From positions 110,380 to 174,379 of the forward strand of contig JAMPYF010000003.1 in the NCBI GenBank assembly GCA_023700805.1: DNA of 64,000 nucleotides. Direction: 5' to 3'. Position 1 is the first letter of the stretch. Every line of letters begins with the position of its first letter. Position numbers and translations under genes: made by a program. Of the stretch, positions 8,378-18,053 are shown piece after piece. The stretch comes from Sulfuritalea sp. GTDB lineage: Bacteria > Pseudomonadota > Gammaproteobacteria > Burkholderiales > Rhodocyclaceae. The notes under the pieces were generated by a model, which was given only the letters and a program-made list of their open reading frames with translations, did not search any database and was not told where the DNA came from.

Positions 8378-10225
8378 GTGACAGCTTTGCCCCAATCTAC
8401 CTCCGGCGGCGAACTCGTTGCCCTGACGCGATCTGCGTTCCGTCTGCTGGACCGGCGCGAACGGCGCCAGGTCGTGCTGCTCGTCTCGGGGCTGGCCTTT
8501 ACCGGCCTGATCGACGCATTGGCCCTGGCCTCGGTCATGCCGGTAATCACGGTCATTGTCGAACCGAATCTGGTAGAGCGCTACGAGCTCCTGAATTGGC
8601 TGCGCAACTTCCTGCCGGGCCTGACCACCGGCCAGTTCGTCATCGGCGCAGCCGCAACCGCGGCTTTTCTCCTGACCCTGTCCACCGGCCTCAGCCTCGC
8701 AATGTTGTGGGCCAACAACCGGTTCGGTGCGGCCATTCAGACGCGCCTCGCGCACGACATCATGCTGTCCGCCATGCGTGCTCCCTACGTCTGGTACCTG
8801 ACGCAAAACAGTGCTGCATTGGTGCGCTTCTTCCACAGCGACATCACTCGTTGGGGCCGTGACTTCGTCCAGCGTCTCATCACCATGGCCCAGCATCTGG
8901 TCAGCATGGTCGTGCCTCTGGCACTGGTGCTGGTCGTGGCTCCGGGCGCCGGCCTCCTCAGCCTGGTGATAGTTGCAGCCGTCGGCTTCATGCTGACACG
9001 CCTGGTCCAGCCACGTATCAGAGGCGCTTCCAGCGCGTCCAAACAGGCCACCGACCGTCTCGTCGTGGTGGCCAACAACGCATTGGCGGGAGTCAAGGAC
9101 ATCAAGCTGGCATGCCAGGAGGAGCAATTCGCACACGAGTTCAGCAATGCCTTCCGCTACGCCAGCCGGGCTTCGGCGTCACTCGGTACCTGGCAGGTCA
9201 TCCCCGGCTCGATGCTGATGCTGCTCGGGCAACTTGCCCTGCTCGCGCTGGGCGCCGCACTGTGGGCGCGCGGCCTCTCCCACGGCGCGATTGCAGGCCA
9301 GATGGCGCTGATCGTGCTGGTCACATCCCGTGTGGTGCCCGCGGCCAACCGTTTCTTCGGCCTGTTTTCGAGCATGTGGAACATGCTGCCATGGGTGGAT
9401 GAGGTCATCCGCATGGAACGCGAACTCGGCAACCTCAATGCGCAAGCCCAGCCGCCGGATGCGCCTGCCGCCCCTCAAGGCTGGGAGGCTCTCGTCCTGG
9501 ACGAGGTGGCCTTTACCTACCCGGGCAAGGAACAAGCTGCGGTGAGCGGGATCTCGCTCGAGATCCGGCGCGGGCGGTCCTATGGCTTCGTCGGAATGTC
9601 CGGGGCCGGAAAAAGCACCCTGGTGGATATGATCATCGGCCTGTACAGGGCTTCCAGCGGGGATATCAGGCTCGACGGCACGAGCCTGTACGGTCTCGAC
9701 ATGAAGACCTGGCAAGACCAGATTGGCTATGTCCCTCAGTTTCCCTATATCGCCGACGACACGCTGAAGGCCAATGTTGCGCTCGGGATCCCACGCAAGA
9801 AGATCGATGAAGCAAGGGTGCGCCAGTGCCTTGAACTGGCCAACCTAGCCGAATTTGTCGATACCCTGCCGCAGGGCATGAATACGCCGGTTGGCGACCG
9901 CGGAATTCGCATGTCCGGCGGGCAGCGCCAGCGCCTGGCGATCGCCCGCGCCTTCCACCAGAATCCTCAACTCCTGGTGCTGGACGAGGCAACCAGCAGT
10001 CTTGACACGGTATCCGAGAAAGAGGTCCAGCAAGCGGTGGCACATCTGCACGGCAAGGTCACCATGCTCATCATCGCCCACCGCCTGGCCACCGTGCTCG
10101 AGTGCGACGAGATTGCCTACATCGATGCGGGTCGCCTGGTAGCACGTGGTACGTTTGAAGAACTGCTGGCGACCTCTCCCGGCTTTCGGGAACTGGCCGC
10201 CCAACTAGGGCGGGACCCTCACTAA
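8378..10225 (+). CDS. ABC transporter, fused permease/ATPase (MsbA/PglK-like, polysaccharide or lipid-linked oligosaccharide export)
   Basis: N-terminal TM region. Walker A 'GMSGAGKSTLVDMI', signature 'MSGGQRQRLAIARAF', Walker B 'LLVLDEATSSLD'. GTG start. Confidence 0.88.
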   Translation: MTALPQSTSGGELVALTRSAFRLLDRRERRQVVLLVSGLAFTGLIDALALASVMPVITVIVEPNLVERYELLNWLRNFLPGLTTGQFVIGAAATAAFLLTLSTGLSLAMLWANNRFGAAIQTRLAHDIMLSAMRAPYVWYLTQNSAALVRFFHSDITRWGRDFVQRLITMAQHLVSMVVPLALVLVVAPGAGLLSLVIVAAVGFMLTRLVQPRIRGASSASKQATDRLVVVANNALAGVKDIKLACQEEQFAHEFSNAFRYASRASASLGTWQVIPGSMLMLLGQLALLALGAALWARGLSHGAIAGQMALIVLVTSRVVPAANRFFGLFSSMWNMLPWVDEVIRMERELGNLNAQAQPPDAPAAPQGWEALVLDEVAFTYPGKEQAAVSGISLEIRRGRSYGFVGMSGAGKSTLVDMIIGLYRASSGDIRLDGTSLYGLDMKTWQDQIGYVPQFPYIADDTLKANVALGIPRKKIDEARVRQCLELANLAEFVDTLPQGMNTPVGDRGIRMSGGQRQRLAIARAFHQNPQLLVLDEATSSLDTVSEKEVQQAVAHLHGKVTMLIIAHRLATVLECDEIAYIDAGRLVARGTFEELLATSPGFRELAAQLGRDPH

Positions 10226-10238
10226 GAGCGAACCCAAG

Positions 10239-11264
10239 ATGTCATTCCGTCGACAATTTTCAATCGGCAACAAGCTCATCGGCTACGATGCGCCTGTGTA
10301 CGTCATCGCCGAAGCCGGCGTGGCACATTTCGGCGATCCCGGCAAGGCGCTGGCCTTGGTCGACCTGGCCGCAGAAGGTGGAGCGGATGCATTCAAGACC
10401 CAGGCTTTCACCACGAACTCACTGATCTCGGCGCGCCTGCCGGAGTGGCGCGACCGGCTGCGGCCGAAGGAAGTCGGCTTCGATTTTATTGCAGGAATGA
10501 AGCAACGCTGCGACCAGCGTGGCATCACCTTCCTGTGCACGGCCCACGATCCATCCGTGCTGCCGTGGCTCGATAAACTGGAGGTTCCCGCCTACAAGAT
10601 CGGATCCGGAGAACGCGGCAATACGCCTTTCCTGCAAGAACTCGCCCGGCGCGGCAAGCCAATGATCCTGTCGACCGGCATGTATGAAGAACGCCACCTG
10701 GCCGAAGCGCTCGATGCGATCGCCGGCGAAGGACTTGAGGAGCTGGCGCTCCTGCACTGCGTGACCAGTTACCCGACACCGCTCGAGCAGGTGAACCTGC
10801 GCGCCATGGACCGCTTGCGCGAGTTGTTCGCGGGTCCGGTCGGTTATTCGGACCACACGCAAGGGCATCAGGTTGTTCTTGCCGCAGTGGCGCGTGGCGC
10901 CTCCATTGTCGAGAAGCACATTACGCTCGATTTCAACGTGCCCAACGCCCAGGACTGGAAAGTATCCTGTGGTCCCGATGACTTCGCTGCGTTCGTGCGC
11001 GAGATTCGTGAAGTGGAAGCGGCCCTCGGCCGCCCAGTGAAGGAAGTCCAACCCTGCGAACAGGCGGCCCTCGACTGGGCGTTGAAGAGCCTGGTCGCGG
11101 CACGCGACCTGCCGGCCGGCACGCTCCTCGAGCCCGAGCATCTGCTGTCCAAAAGGCCCGGCGACGGCCTGCCACCGAGCAGGCAGGCCGAGTTCCTAGG
11201 CAAACGCCTGGCGCGGACGATCACCAAGGACGCGGCGCTGCACCTCGAGGATATGGAGCCATGA
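10239..11264 (+). CDS. neuB: NeuB-family nonulosonic acid (sialic/legionaminic-type) synthase
   Basis: 'YVIAEAGVAHFGD', 'KTQAF', 'VPAYKIGSGE', 'LLHCVTSYPTPLEQVNLRAM', 'GYSDHTQG', C-terminal SAF domain. Confidence 0.92.
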   Translation: MSFRRQFSIGNKLIGYDAPVYVIAEAGVAHFGDPGKALALVDLAAEGGADAFKTQAFTTNSLISARLPEWRDRLRPKEVGFDFIAGMKQRCDQRGITFLCTAHDPSVLPWLDKLEVPAYKIGSGERGNTPFLQELARRGKPMILSTGMYEERHLAEALDAIAGEGLEELALLHCVTSYPTPLEQVNLRAMDRLRELFAGPVGYSDHTQGHQVVLAAVARGASIVEKHITLDFNVPNAQDWKVSCGPDDFAAFVREIREVEAALGRPVKEVQPCEQAALDWALKSLVAARDLPAGTLLEPEHLLSKRPGDGLPPSRQAEFLGKRLARTITKDAALHLEDMEP

Positions 11265-12409
11265 ACAGACGCCATATCGCGGTGCTTACCGGAAAACGTG
11301 GCGGCTACGGGGCCATGAAGCCCATGCTGCGGGCAATCGACACCGACCCGCTGCTTCGGCTGTCTTTGATAGTCACCGACCAGCATGTCAATCCGCGCTT
11401 TGGTGCCACCGCAACGGAGATCGCACGCGACTTCAGGATCGCTGCCGCAGTCGACATGGAGCAGGCAGACGGTAGCCCAGTGGCCAGGGCCCGGGCGCTC
11501 GGGCTATGTCTCAACCGTATGCCCGATGTGCTGAACGAGTTGCGGCCGGATATCCTGGTTCTCTATGGCGACCGCGGCGAAGTGCTCGCCACGGCAATCG
11601 CGGCGATCCATCTCGGCATCCCGATCGCCCATCTCCAGGGCGGCGACCTGTCAGGAAACGTCGACGAACTGATGCGCCATGCGATGACCAAGCTTTCGCA
11701 TCTCCATTTTCCGTCGACAGCGGAGAGCGCAGAGCGCATTCGGCGCATGGGCGAGGAAGAGTGGCGCATCCATATTGCCGGCGACAATCATGCCGACCCC
11801 ATTGTTGCCGGCGACTACAGCGACGAACGGACGGTCCGACAGAGATACGGCATAGCGGAGGGAGAAAAGCCCATCGTCGTCCTGCAGCACCCGGAAACCA
11901 CGCGCCGCCGGGACCACTATGCCGACATGCGGGCGATCCTCGAAGCTGTGCTCGAGCGCGGCCGCCGGACGATCGTCGTCTACCCCTGTTCTGACCAGGG
12001 CTACGACGAGATCGTGCGCGCCATCAGGGAGATCGAGTCGCGTCCCGGCGTCTCCGTCCATCAGAACATCGACGCTCCCGACTTCTGGGGCCTCCTGGCC
12101 ATTGCGGGGGCAATGGTCGGCAATTCTTCCGCTGGCCTGATCGAAACCCCCTATTTCAGGCTTCCGGCAATCAACGTCGGCCAACGTCAGCTTGGTCGCT
12201 CGCACGCCGAGAACCTGATTCACTGCGATGCCGATAGTCGCAGTGTCGCAAGCGCGCTGGCCGAGGCCATGGAGGACCCGGGCTTCAGGGAGCGCGTAGC
12301 GAATTGCAGCCGACCGTTCGGCGACGGACTTGCATGGCAACGCGTGGTTGAGGTGTTGCGGACTGTCACCCTCGGCGCCGATTTGCTCAACAAGCGCATG
12401 ACGTACTGA
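11261..12409 (+). CDS. neuC: NeuC-family UDP-N-acetylglucosamine 2-epimerase (hydrolysing)
   Basis: 'IAVLTGKRGGYGAMKPMLRAI', 'VLYGDRGEVLATAIAAIHLGIPIAHLQGGDLSGNVDELMRHAMTKLSHLHF', 'VGNSSAGLIETPYF'. Confidence 0.9.
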   Translation: MNRRHIAVLTGKRGGYGAMKPMLRAIDTDPLLRLSLIVTDQHVNPRFGATATEIARDFRIAAAVDMEQADGSPVARARALGLCLNRMPDVLNELRPDILVLYGDRGEVLATAIAAIHLGIPIAHLQGGDLSGNVDELMRHAMTKLSHLHFPSTAESAERIRRMGEEEWRIHIAGDNHADPIVAGDYSDERTVRQRYGIAEGEKPIVVLQHPETTRRRDHYADMRAILEAVLERGRRTIVVYPCSDQGYDEIVRAIREIESRPGVSVHQNIDAPDFWGLLAIAGAMVGNSSAGLIETPYFRLPAINVGQRQLGRSHAENLIHCDADSRSVASALAEAMEDPGFRERVANCSRPFGDGLAWQRVVEVLRTVTLGADLLNKRMTY

Positions 12410-12410
12410 C

Positions 12411-13103
12411 ATGACGACGCTCGCGCTGATCCCCGCTCGCGGCGGATCCAAGGGAGTAGCACGCAAGAACCTGCGACTGGTCGGCGGGCGCTCTCTATTG
12501 GCCCGGGCCATCGATGCGGCGCGCGGGTCGCGAATGGTCGACCACGTCGTCGTATCGACCGATGACGAAGAGATCGCGACAGAGGCCCGGCGTTGTGGTG
12601 CTGAGGTGCCATTCATGCGGCCGGCGGAACTGGCGAACGACCATTCGGCCATTGAGCCGGCTATTGCACACGCAATCGACAATTTCGAACGCACCGTCCG
12701 GCTTGTAGTGCAGACCCTGGTGCTGATAGAGCCTACCTCGCCTTTTCGCAATGCCGGTCATGTTAGAGCAGCGCTGGAGCGATTTCAGGCGGGGGGTTGC
12801 CGCTCAGTGATATCCGTGTGCCCGCTGGAACGAAAACCCGAGAATATATTTGCCAAATCCGATGGCATCTTGGAGCGCTACATCCGTGATGCAGTTCCTT
12901 ATATCCGGCGTCAGGATATGGGCCACCTTTGCCGCCTGAATAGTGCGGTCTATGTGCTTGGTCGCGATACGTTCAAGGAAACCGGCAGACTCGTCGTGGA
13001 ACCCGTTGGATTCGTCGAAATGACCGGCATGGAGTCGATCAATATCGACGAAGAACTCGACTTAGTCGTTGCCGAGGTGGTGGCGAATCGTTTCCGCCTC
13101 TAA
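12411..13103 (+). CDS. neuA: NeuA-family CMP-nonulosonic acid cytidylyltransferase
   Basis: 'LALIPARGGSKGVARKNLRLVGGRSLLARAIDAA', 'VVSTDDEEIATEA', 'LIEPTSPFRN'. Confidence 0.92.
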   Translation: MTTLALIPARGGSKGVARKNLRLVGGRSLLARAIDAARGSRMVDHVVVSTDDEEIATEARRCGAEVPFMRPAELANDHSAIEPAIAHAIDNFERTVRLVVQTLVLIEPTSPFRNAGHVRAALERFQAGGCRSVISVCPLERKPENIFAKSDGILERYIRDAVPYIRRQDMGHLCRLNSAVYVLGRDTFKETGRLVVEPVGFVEMTGMESINIDEELDLVVAEVVANRFRL

Positions 13104-13149
13104 CCAGGGTAAAATTCCCCGCTTTGCATCGACTTGATGGGGACATTGC

Positions 13150-14307
13150 ATGCGTATTCTGATTCTCGGCGGTGACGGTTACTTGGGCTGGCCCACCGCA
13201 ATGCATTTCTCGGCACGCGGCGACGAAGTCGTGGTTGTCGATAACTTTGCCAAGCGCCGCTGGGAACTCGAAGAGGGCATCGAGCCCCTCTTGCCCGTCC
13301 CGACGCTGCACGCCCGTGTCAAGCGCTGGAAGGAGGTTTCCGGACGCGACATCCAGCTTAAGGTCGGCGATCTGACCAACCACCGCTTCGTGTACACGCT
13401 GTTCGAGGCTTTCAAGCCGGAAGCCATCGTCCATTACGGCGAGCAGCCGTCGGCCCCCTACTCGATGCAAAGCCGCGAAACCGCAGTCTATACGCAGACC
13501 AACAATATCGTCGGCAACCTCAACGTGCTGTTCGCCATGCGCCACGCCTGCCCTGATGCACACCTGGTCAAGCTCGGCACCATGGGGGAATATGGTACAC
13601 CCAACATCGATATCGAGGAAGGCTGGCTCACGCTCAACCACAACGGCCGCAGCGACACGGTGCTCTACCCGAAGAAGCCCGGCAGCTTCTATCACTTGTC
13701 GAAGGTGCACGACAGCCACAATATCGAATTCGCCTGCCGCGTCTGGGGCATCCGCTCGACCGATCTCAACCAGGGCGTGGTGTATGGCATAGAAACGGAC
13801 CAGACCACGCTGCACGCCGATCTGCGCACCTCGTTTCATTACGATGACGTGTTCGGCACCGTGCTGAACCGCTTCCTGGTGCAGGCAGCTGTCGGCTCGC
13901 CCCTCACCGTGTATGGCAAGGGTGGACAGACCCGCGGTTTCCTCAACATCCGCGACACTATCCAGTGCGTCAACCTTGCCGTAGATAGTCCGGCGGACAG
14001 TGGGCAGTTTCGCGTGTTCAATCAATTCACTGAGCAGTTCTCGGTCAACGATCTCGCCCGAAAGGTTGCCGAGACAGGCAAGCGGGCCGGCGTCTCGGTC
14101 CGGATCGATCATCTGGAAAACCCGCGCGTCGAACTGGAGGACCACTACTACAACGCCAAGCACTCGAAACTGGTCGATCTCGGCCTCAAGCCGACGCTGC
14201 TCACCGATCAAGCGCTCGATGCAATGTTCGCCACGGTGCGCACCAATTGCGGACATGTCGAGCAAGAAGCATTCAATCCGAGAGTGAAGTGGCAAAAAAG
14301 TAGTTGA
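13150..14307 (+). CDS. SQD1-like NAD-dependent epimerase (UDP-sulfoquinovose synthase homologue)
   Basis: 'ILGGDGYLGWPTAMHFSARGDEVVVVDNF', 'VHYGEQPSAPYSMQSRETAVYTQTNNIVGNLNVLFA', 'LVKLGTMGEYGTPNIDIEEG', 'FYHLSKVHDSHNIEFACRVWGIRSTDLNQGVVYG', 'VYGKGGQTRGFLNIRDTIQCV' closely match recalled plant/cyanobacterial SQD1 sequence. Confidence 0.85.
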   Translation: MRILILGGDGYLGWPTAMHFSARGDEVVVVDNFAKRRWELEEGIEPLLPVPTLHARVKRWKEVSGRDIQLKVGDLTNHRFVYTLFEAFKPEAIVHYGEQPSAPYSMQSRETAVYTQTNNIVGNLNVLFAMRHACPDAHLVKLGTMGEYGTPNIDIEEGWLTLNHNGRSDTVLYPKKPGSFYHLSKVHDSHNIEFACRVWGIRSTDLNQGVVYGIETDQTTLHADLRTSFHYDDVFGTVLNRFLVQAAVGSPLTVYGKGGQTRGFLNIRDTIQCVNLAVDSPADSGQFRVFNQFTEQFSVNDLARKVAETGKRAGVSVRIDHLENPRVELEDHYYNAKHSKLVDLGLKPTLLTDQALDAMFATVRTNCGHVEQEAFNPRVKWQKSS

Positions 14308-14320
14308 GCGAGCGGAATTT

Positions 14321-15739
14321 GTGTCTGACAAGCACGTCAAGGCTGGCATGAAAAAGAAAGTATTGGTCTTTATCGACCATGATTTGATTATTCGTCATTT
14401 CATCAAGAGTGGTGCTTTCCGCGAACTCGAGAAAAGTTTTGACGCTACTTATATATTCAATATCGATGAGACCACCGACAAGAAGTGGATATTTACCGAT
14501 ATAGATCGCCTTGGCCTACCACGAGTGCTACGCACCGGAGTCACGCGGCAGCGGATGGGCAGTTGGCACAAGCTATTTGCTGCTTCCGTTTTGCGCAACC
14601 AGCGCGGGACAGAAAACTACCTTCCCCGTAAACACCTGATGGCGGAAATCAGCGGCAAGTGGCACACGGAATACTATGCGCTACTTTCAATGCCGGGTAT
14701 CTTCCCATTGTTTCGCCGCCGTTTCCTGGCGCGGCAAGGAATGTATCAGCCTCTCGTCGACCTCATTCGCGAAGAGAACCCCGACGTAGTGATTCATCCG
14801 TCAGTCCTTGCTGGCTATTTCGTCAACGAACTGCCCTTCATCTGCAAGGCCATGAATATTCCCCTGGTAATGCTGATGAACTCCTGGGACAACCCCAGCA
14901 CAAAAGCGCTCGGCACCAGCCAACCCGACAAACTGGTGGTGTGGGGGGAACAAACGCGACAGCACGCCATTAAGTACATGCAAATGCCGGAGAGCAATGT
15001 TCTTGCTTTTGGGGCCGCACAATTCCAAGTGTATCGTGAGCCGGTCAAGGAAACCGATGAAGAATTGCGCACCATGTTCCAAGTGCCCAAAGGTGTGCCA
15101 ATTCTGCTTTATGGGGGTGCGAGCAAGGGGGCACACGAGTCTAGGTACCTGAAACTGCTTGATGATCTCATCGAGACTGGGGCAATTCCGCGTTGTCACG
15201 TGATCTATCGCCCCCATCCCTGGCGTGGCGAACTGGGTGAGGGCGAAACAGGGTTTTTCGATCTCGGATGCAGGCACATCAGCATGGACCCGTTTATGGA
15301 GTCCTATTACCGACGCGCTACAACATCCGGCCAGTTCGGAATTGAATTGGCCGACTACACGATCACCCGGAAACTACTGCATCTCGTCAGTGCAGTAATC
15401 TCGCCGCTATCGACGATCCTGCTCGAATCAACCCTCTTGGGCAAACCTGTTCTTATGTTTTTCCCCCGGGAAGACATGGGTAGGACAGGGGGGCGGCACA
15501 CTCAGCTTGCTCTCAACATGGTGCACTTTGCCGACTTCTGGGGAGCACCCGGAGTCAATGTGTGTGACAAGGAATCAGAGTTTGCCGAAAAATGCCGTGT
15601 GCTCATGGCACAGGCCAACGACCAAGTCATACATGACGGGTTGCTGCGCCATGCACGCCATTTCCTCATCACGGACGGACCAACCTACGGCGAGAGAATC
15701 CGACAATTGGCGGATTCTCTCGCCAAAGTGCCAAAATAA
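14321..15739 (+). CDS. Hypothetical capsule/polysaccharide GT-B-type transferase (CDP-glycerol glycerophosphotransferase-like fold)
   Basis: 'HVIYRPHPWRGE', 'VSAVISPLSTILLESTLLGKPVLMFFPRED' typical of the C-terminal half of such transferases. In-frame ATG also at 14348. Somewhat more AT-rich than flanks. Confidence 0.5.
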   Translation: MSDKHVKAGMKKKVLVFIDHDLIIRHFIKSGAFRELEKSFDATYIFNIDETTDKKWIFTDIDRLGLPRVLRTGVTRQRMGSWHKLFAASVLRNQRGTENYLPRKHLMAEISGKWHTEYYALLSMPGIFPLFRRRFLARQGMYQPLVDLIREENPDVVIHPSVLAGYFVNELPFICKAMNIPLVMLMNSWDNPSTKALGTSQPDKLVVWGEQTRQHAIKYMQMPESNVLAFGAAQFQVYREPVKETDEELRTMFQVPKGVPILLYGGASKGAHESRYLKLLDDLIETGAIPRCHVIYRPHPWRGELGEGETGFFDLGCRHISMDPFMESYYRRATTSGQFGIELADYTITRKLLHLVSAVISPLSTILLESTLLGKPVLMFFPREDMGRTGGRHTQLALNMVHFADFWGAPGVNVCDKESEFAEKCRVLMAQANDQVIHDGLLRHARHFLITDGPTYGERIRQLADSLAKVPK

Positions 15740-15905
15740 ATTGCGATTGGCTCTAGCGGACGATGCATAGATATATGAGACGGGTCAGAAAGGAAGTCGC
15801 GGGAATCACTGCATCGGACCATCTGGACACTCACGAAATTCATTCGTCAGTGGATGCAATGGTACGGGCAAAGCCTGTTAAGGAACCTCTTCCTCGCAGC
15901 CTATC

Positions 15906-16997
15906 GTGATTCTTTTTCTCTTCAAGAATGGGCGGGCAGCCCGTCTCGCCTCCGCAGGAGTTCATCCTACCGAGTTCTTCTATGGCTATCTGGAACTTGG
16001 CTCGCTCGGCTGGCCAGTCAGTATGCTCGACGAGGAGGATCTCGGAATCCGCAATCCCCTTGCGCTAACGGAACGAGTGCTTGCTATCCTGGGCAGGGCC
16101 TTGGGCGGACTTCCAATAGCGGCACTGCCATCACTGGCTCGACCGGAAAATCTCCAGCGCCTGAATCAAGCCTCGGCCATTGTTGCCACGACCAATAGTT
16201 TTGGGGTTGGCGCTGCGGTTCTCAAGCGTCTGGGCTATCTCAAACCTGAGCTTCTGTTTCTTCCTATGGGTCTCGCGCGCCGATCGATGTCTCCCTGGCT
16301 GGCCTGGTGGTATCGATGGATCTTGCGCGGTACCCGGATACTGTCGATTTCGCGTGGAGAGCAGGAATTTCTCTCCCATGCGCTGGGCGCGAGCGTACCG
16401 GTCGATTACCTCCCGTTCGGCGTTGACGAACGGTTCTGGCAGCCGGGAGGGCAGGGCGATGACGGCTATGTACTCAGCATTGGCAACGACCCGTCGCGGG
16501 ACTATGCCACTCTCGTAGCTGCCTGGCAGCCGGAGGATCCGCCGCTGCGAATCGTAACCAGCTTGCCTGTACCCGGCGCGCCCGCCAACGTCGAGATCAT
16601 CCGCGGCGACTGGCGTACACAGATTCTCAGCGATGAGGAAATCCGGCATCTGTATCAACGCGCCCGTTTTGTCGTTCTGCCGATCCGGGAGACCCTTCAG
16701 CCTTCGGGCCAAAGCGCCTGCCTGCAGGCGATGGCCTGCGGCAAGGCCGTGGTCTTTAGCGACATCCAAGGGCTATGGGACCGCCAACTGATGGTGCATG
16801 GCGATACGCTTCTGCTAACCCGGCCGGGCGACCCGACAGATCTGCGCCGAGCGATAGACAGCCTGCTGGCTTCGCCTGTGCTGGTCAAGAGGCTTGGGCA
16901 AAACGCCCGTCGGGTAGTCGGCGAGCACTTGAACGTGACGATGATGGCCGCGCAGCTTGCAGCATATGCAGAGACTCGCCTGGGCATCCAGTCATGA
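15906..16997 (+). CDS. Glycosyltransferase, GT4-like
   Basis: 'LPFGVDERFWQPGG', 'YVLSIGNDPSRDYATLVAAW', 'LQPSGQSACLQAMACGKAVVFSD'. GTG start. Confidence 0.78.
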   Translation: MILFLFKNGRAARLASAGVHPTEFFYGYLELGSLGWPVSMLDEEDLGIRNPLALTERVLAILGRALGGLPIAALPSLARPENLQRLNQASAIVATTNSFGVGAAVLKRLGYLKPELLFLPMGLARRSMSPWLAWWYRWILRGTRILSISRGEQEFLSHALGASVPVDYLPFGVDERFWQPGGQGDDGYVLSIGNDPSRDYATLVAAWQPEDPPLRIVTSLPVPGAPANVEIIRGDWRTQILSDEEIRHLYQRARFVVLPIRETLQPSGQSACLQAMACGKAVVFSDIQGLWDRQLMVHGDTLLLTRPGDPTDLRRAIDSLLASPVLVKRLGQNARRVVGEHLNVTMMAAQLAAYAETRLGIQS

Positions 16998-18013
16998 AGG
17001 TCGCCATTGGATACCGCCTCCAGGAAGGTCCTTGGGGAGGTGGCAACCAGTTTGCCCGATCCCTCGCCGAAGCCCTGCAGTGCCGGGGCGACGCGGTCCG
17101 CTTCGATCTGGCCGATACCGACATCGATATCATCGTCCTGACCGATCCGCGGGCGCGCAGTTCGAGCGTGTCGTTCGGTGCCGGGGCCGTTCTGCGTTAT
17201 CTCCTGGCGAAGAATCCCCGCACACTGGTGGTTCACCGCATCAATGAATGCGACGAGCGCAAGGGTACCCTGCGCATGAACCTGTTGCTCAGGTACGCAA
17301 ACTACTGCGCCGACCACACTGTATTCATAGCCTCATGGCTGAAAAACCTGGATGTCTGGGGACGGGATACGCCCTCGTCGGTGATCCTTAATGGCGCGGA
17401 CGCAAGAGTATTCAGTAGTGCTCCCTACGCTCGCTGGGATGGGCAGGCGCCATTGCGACTGGTCACCCACCACTGGGGTGGAAACCGGATGAAGGGCTTC
17501 GACATCTATGAAATTCTGGATCGCCTGCTGGCCCAGGACGAATGGAAGAAGCGGATCGAGTTCACCTACATCGGCAACTTGCCTGCTGGCTTTTCGTTTG
17601 CCAACGCACGTTACCTGCCTCCAATGCAAGGTGAAGCGTTGGCGCGCGAACTGTCATCCCACCATGTGTATATCACCGCCTCGATGAACGAGCCAGCAGG
17701 CATGCATCACATCGAGGGCGGAATGTGCGGCCTGCCGTTGCTCTATCGCCGTAGCGGCGCGTTGCCGGAGTATTGCGAAGGCTTCGGTATCGGCTTCGAC
17801 GAGACGGATTTCATGGCCGCCCTGCAACAGATGCTGGAGCAGTACGCGCGCCATGCCGATCGGATGCCGAGTTATTCCCACACGGCCAAACGCATGTGCA
17901 CGGAATACATCGCCCTGTTCGACCAAATGCTGACGCAACGAAATGCAATACTCGATGGCCGGCGACTGTGGCGAAATCCATGGCTTGTGTTGCGCAACCA
18001 GATCCCGCTCTGA
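16994..18013 (+). CDS. Glycosyltransferase, GT4-like
   Basis: In-frame ATG at 16994 overlapping the upstream stop (ATGA). 'RLQEGPWGGGNQFARSLAEALQ', 'ILNGADARVF', 'EPAGMHHIEGGMCGLPLLYRRSGALPEYCEG'. Confidence 0.75.
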   Translation: MKVAIGYRLQEGPWGGGNQFARSLAEALQCRGDAVRFDLADTDIDIIVLTDPRARSSSVSFGAGAVLRYLLAKNPRTLVVHRINECDERKGTLRMNLLLRYANYCADHTVFIASWLKNLDVWGRDTPSSVILNGADARVFSSAPYARWDGQAPLRLVTHHWGGNRMKGFDIYEILDRLLAQDEWKKRIEFTYIGNLPAGFSFANARYLPPMQGEALARELSSHHVYITASMNEPAGMHHIEGGMCGLPLLYRRSGALPEYCEGFGIGFDETDFMAALQQMLEQYARHADRMPSYSHTAKRMCTEYIALFDQMLTQRNAILDGRRLWRNPWLVLRNQIPL

Positions 18014-18053
18014 GAGCATGCCATGAACCTGCACTTGACCTCACTCGGACGCA

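Noticed and set aside
16206-16215. gttggcgctg as another copy of the dispersed word
   Set aside because: Only 10 bp match with no extension; explained by a VGAA coding stretch.
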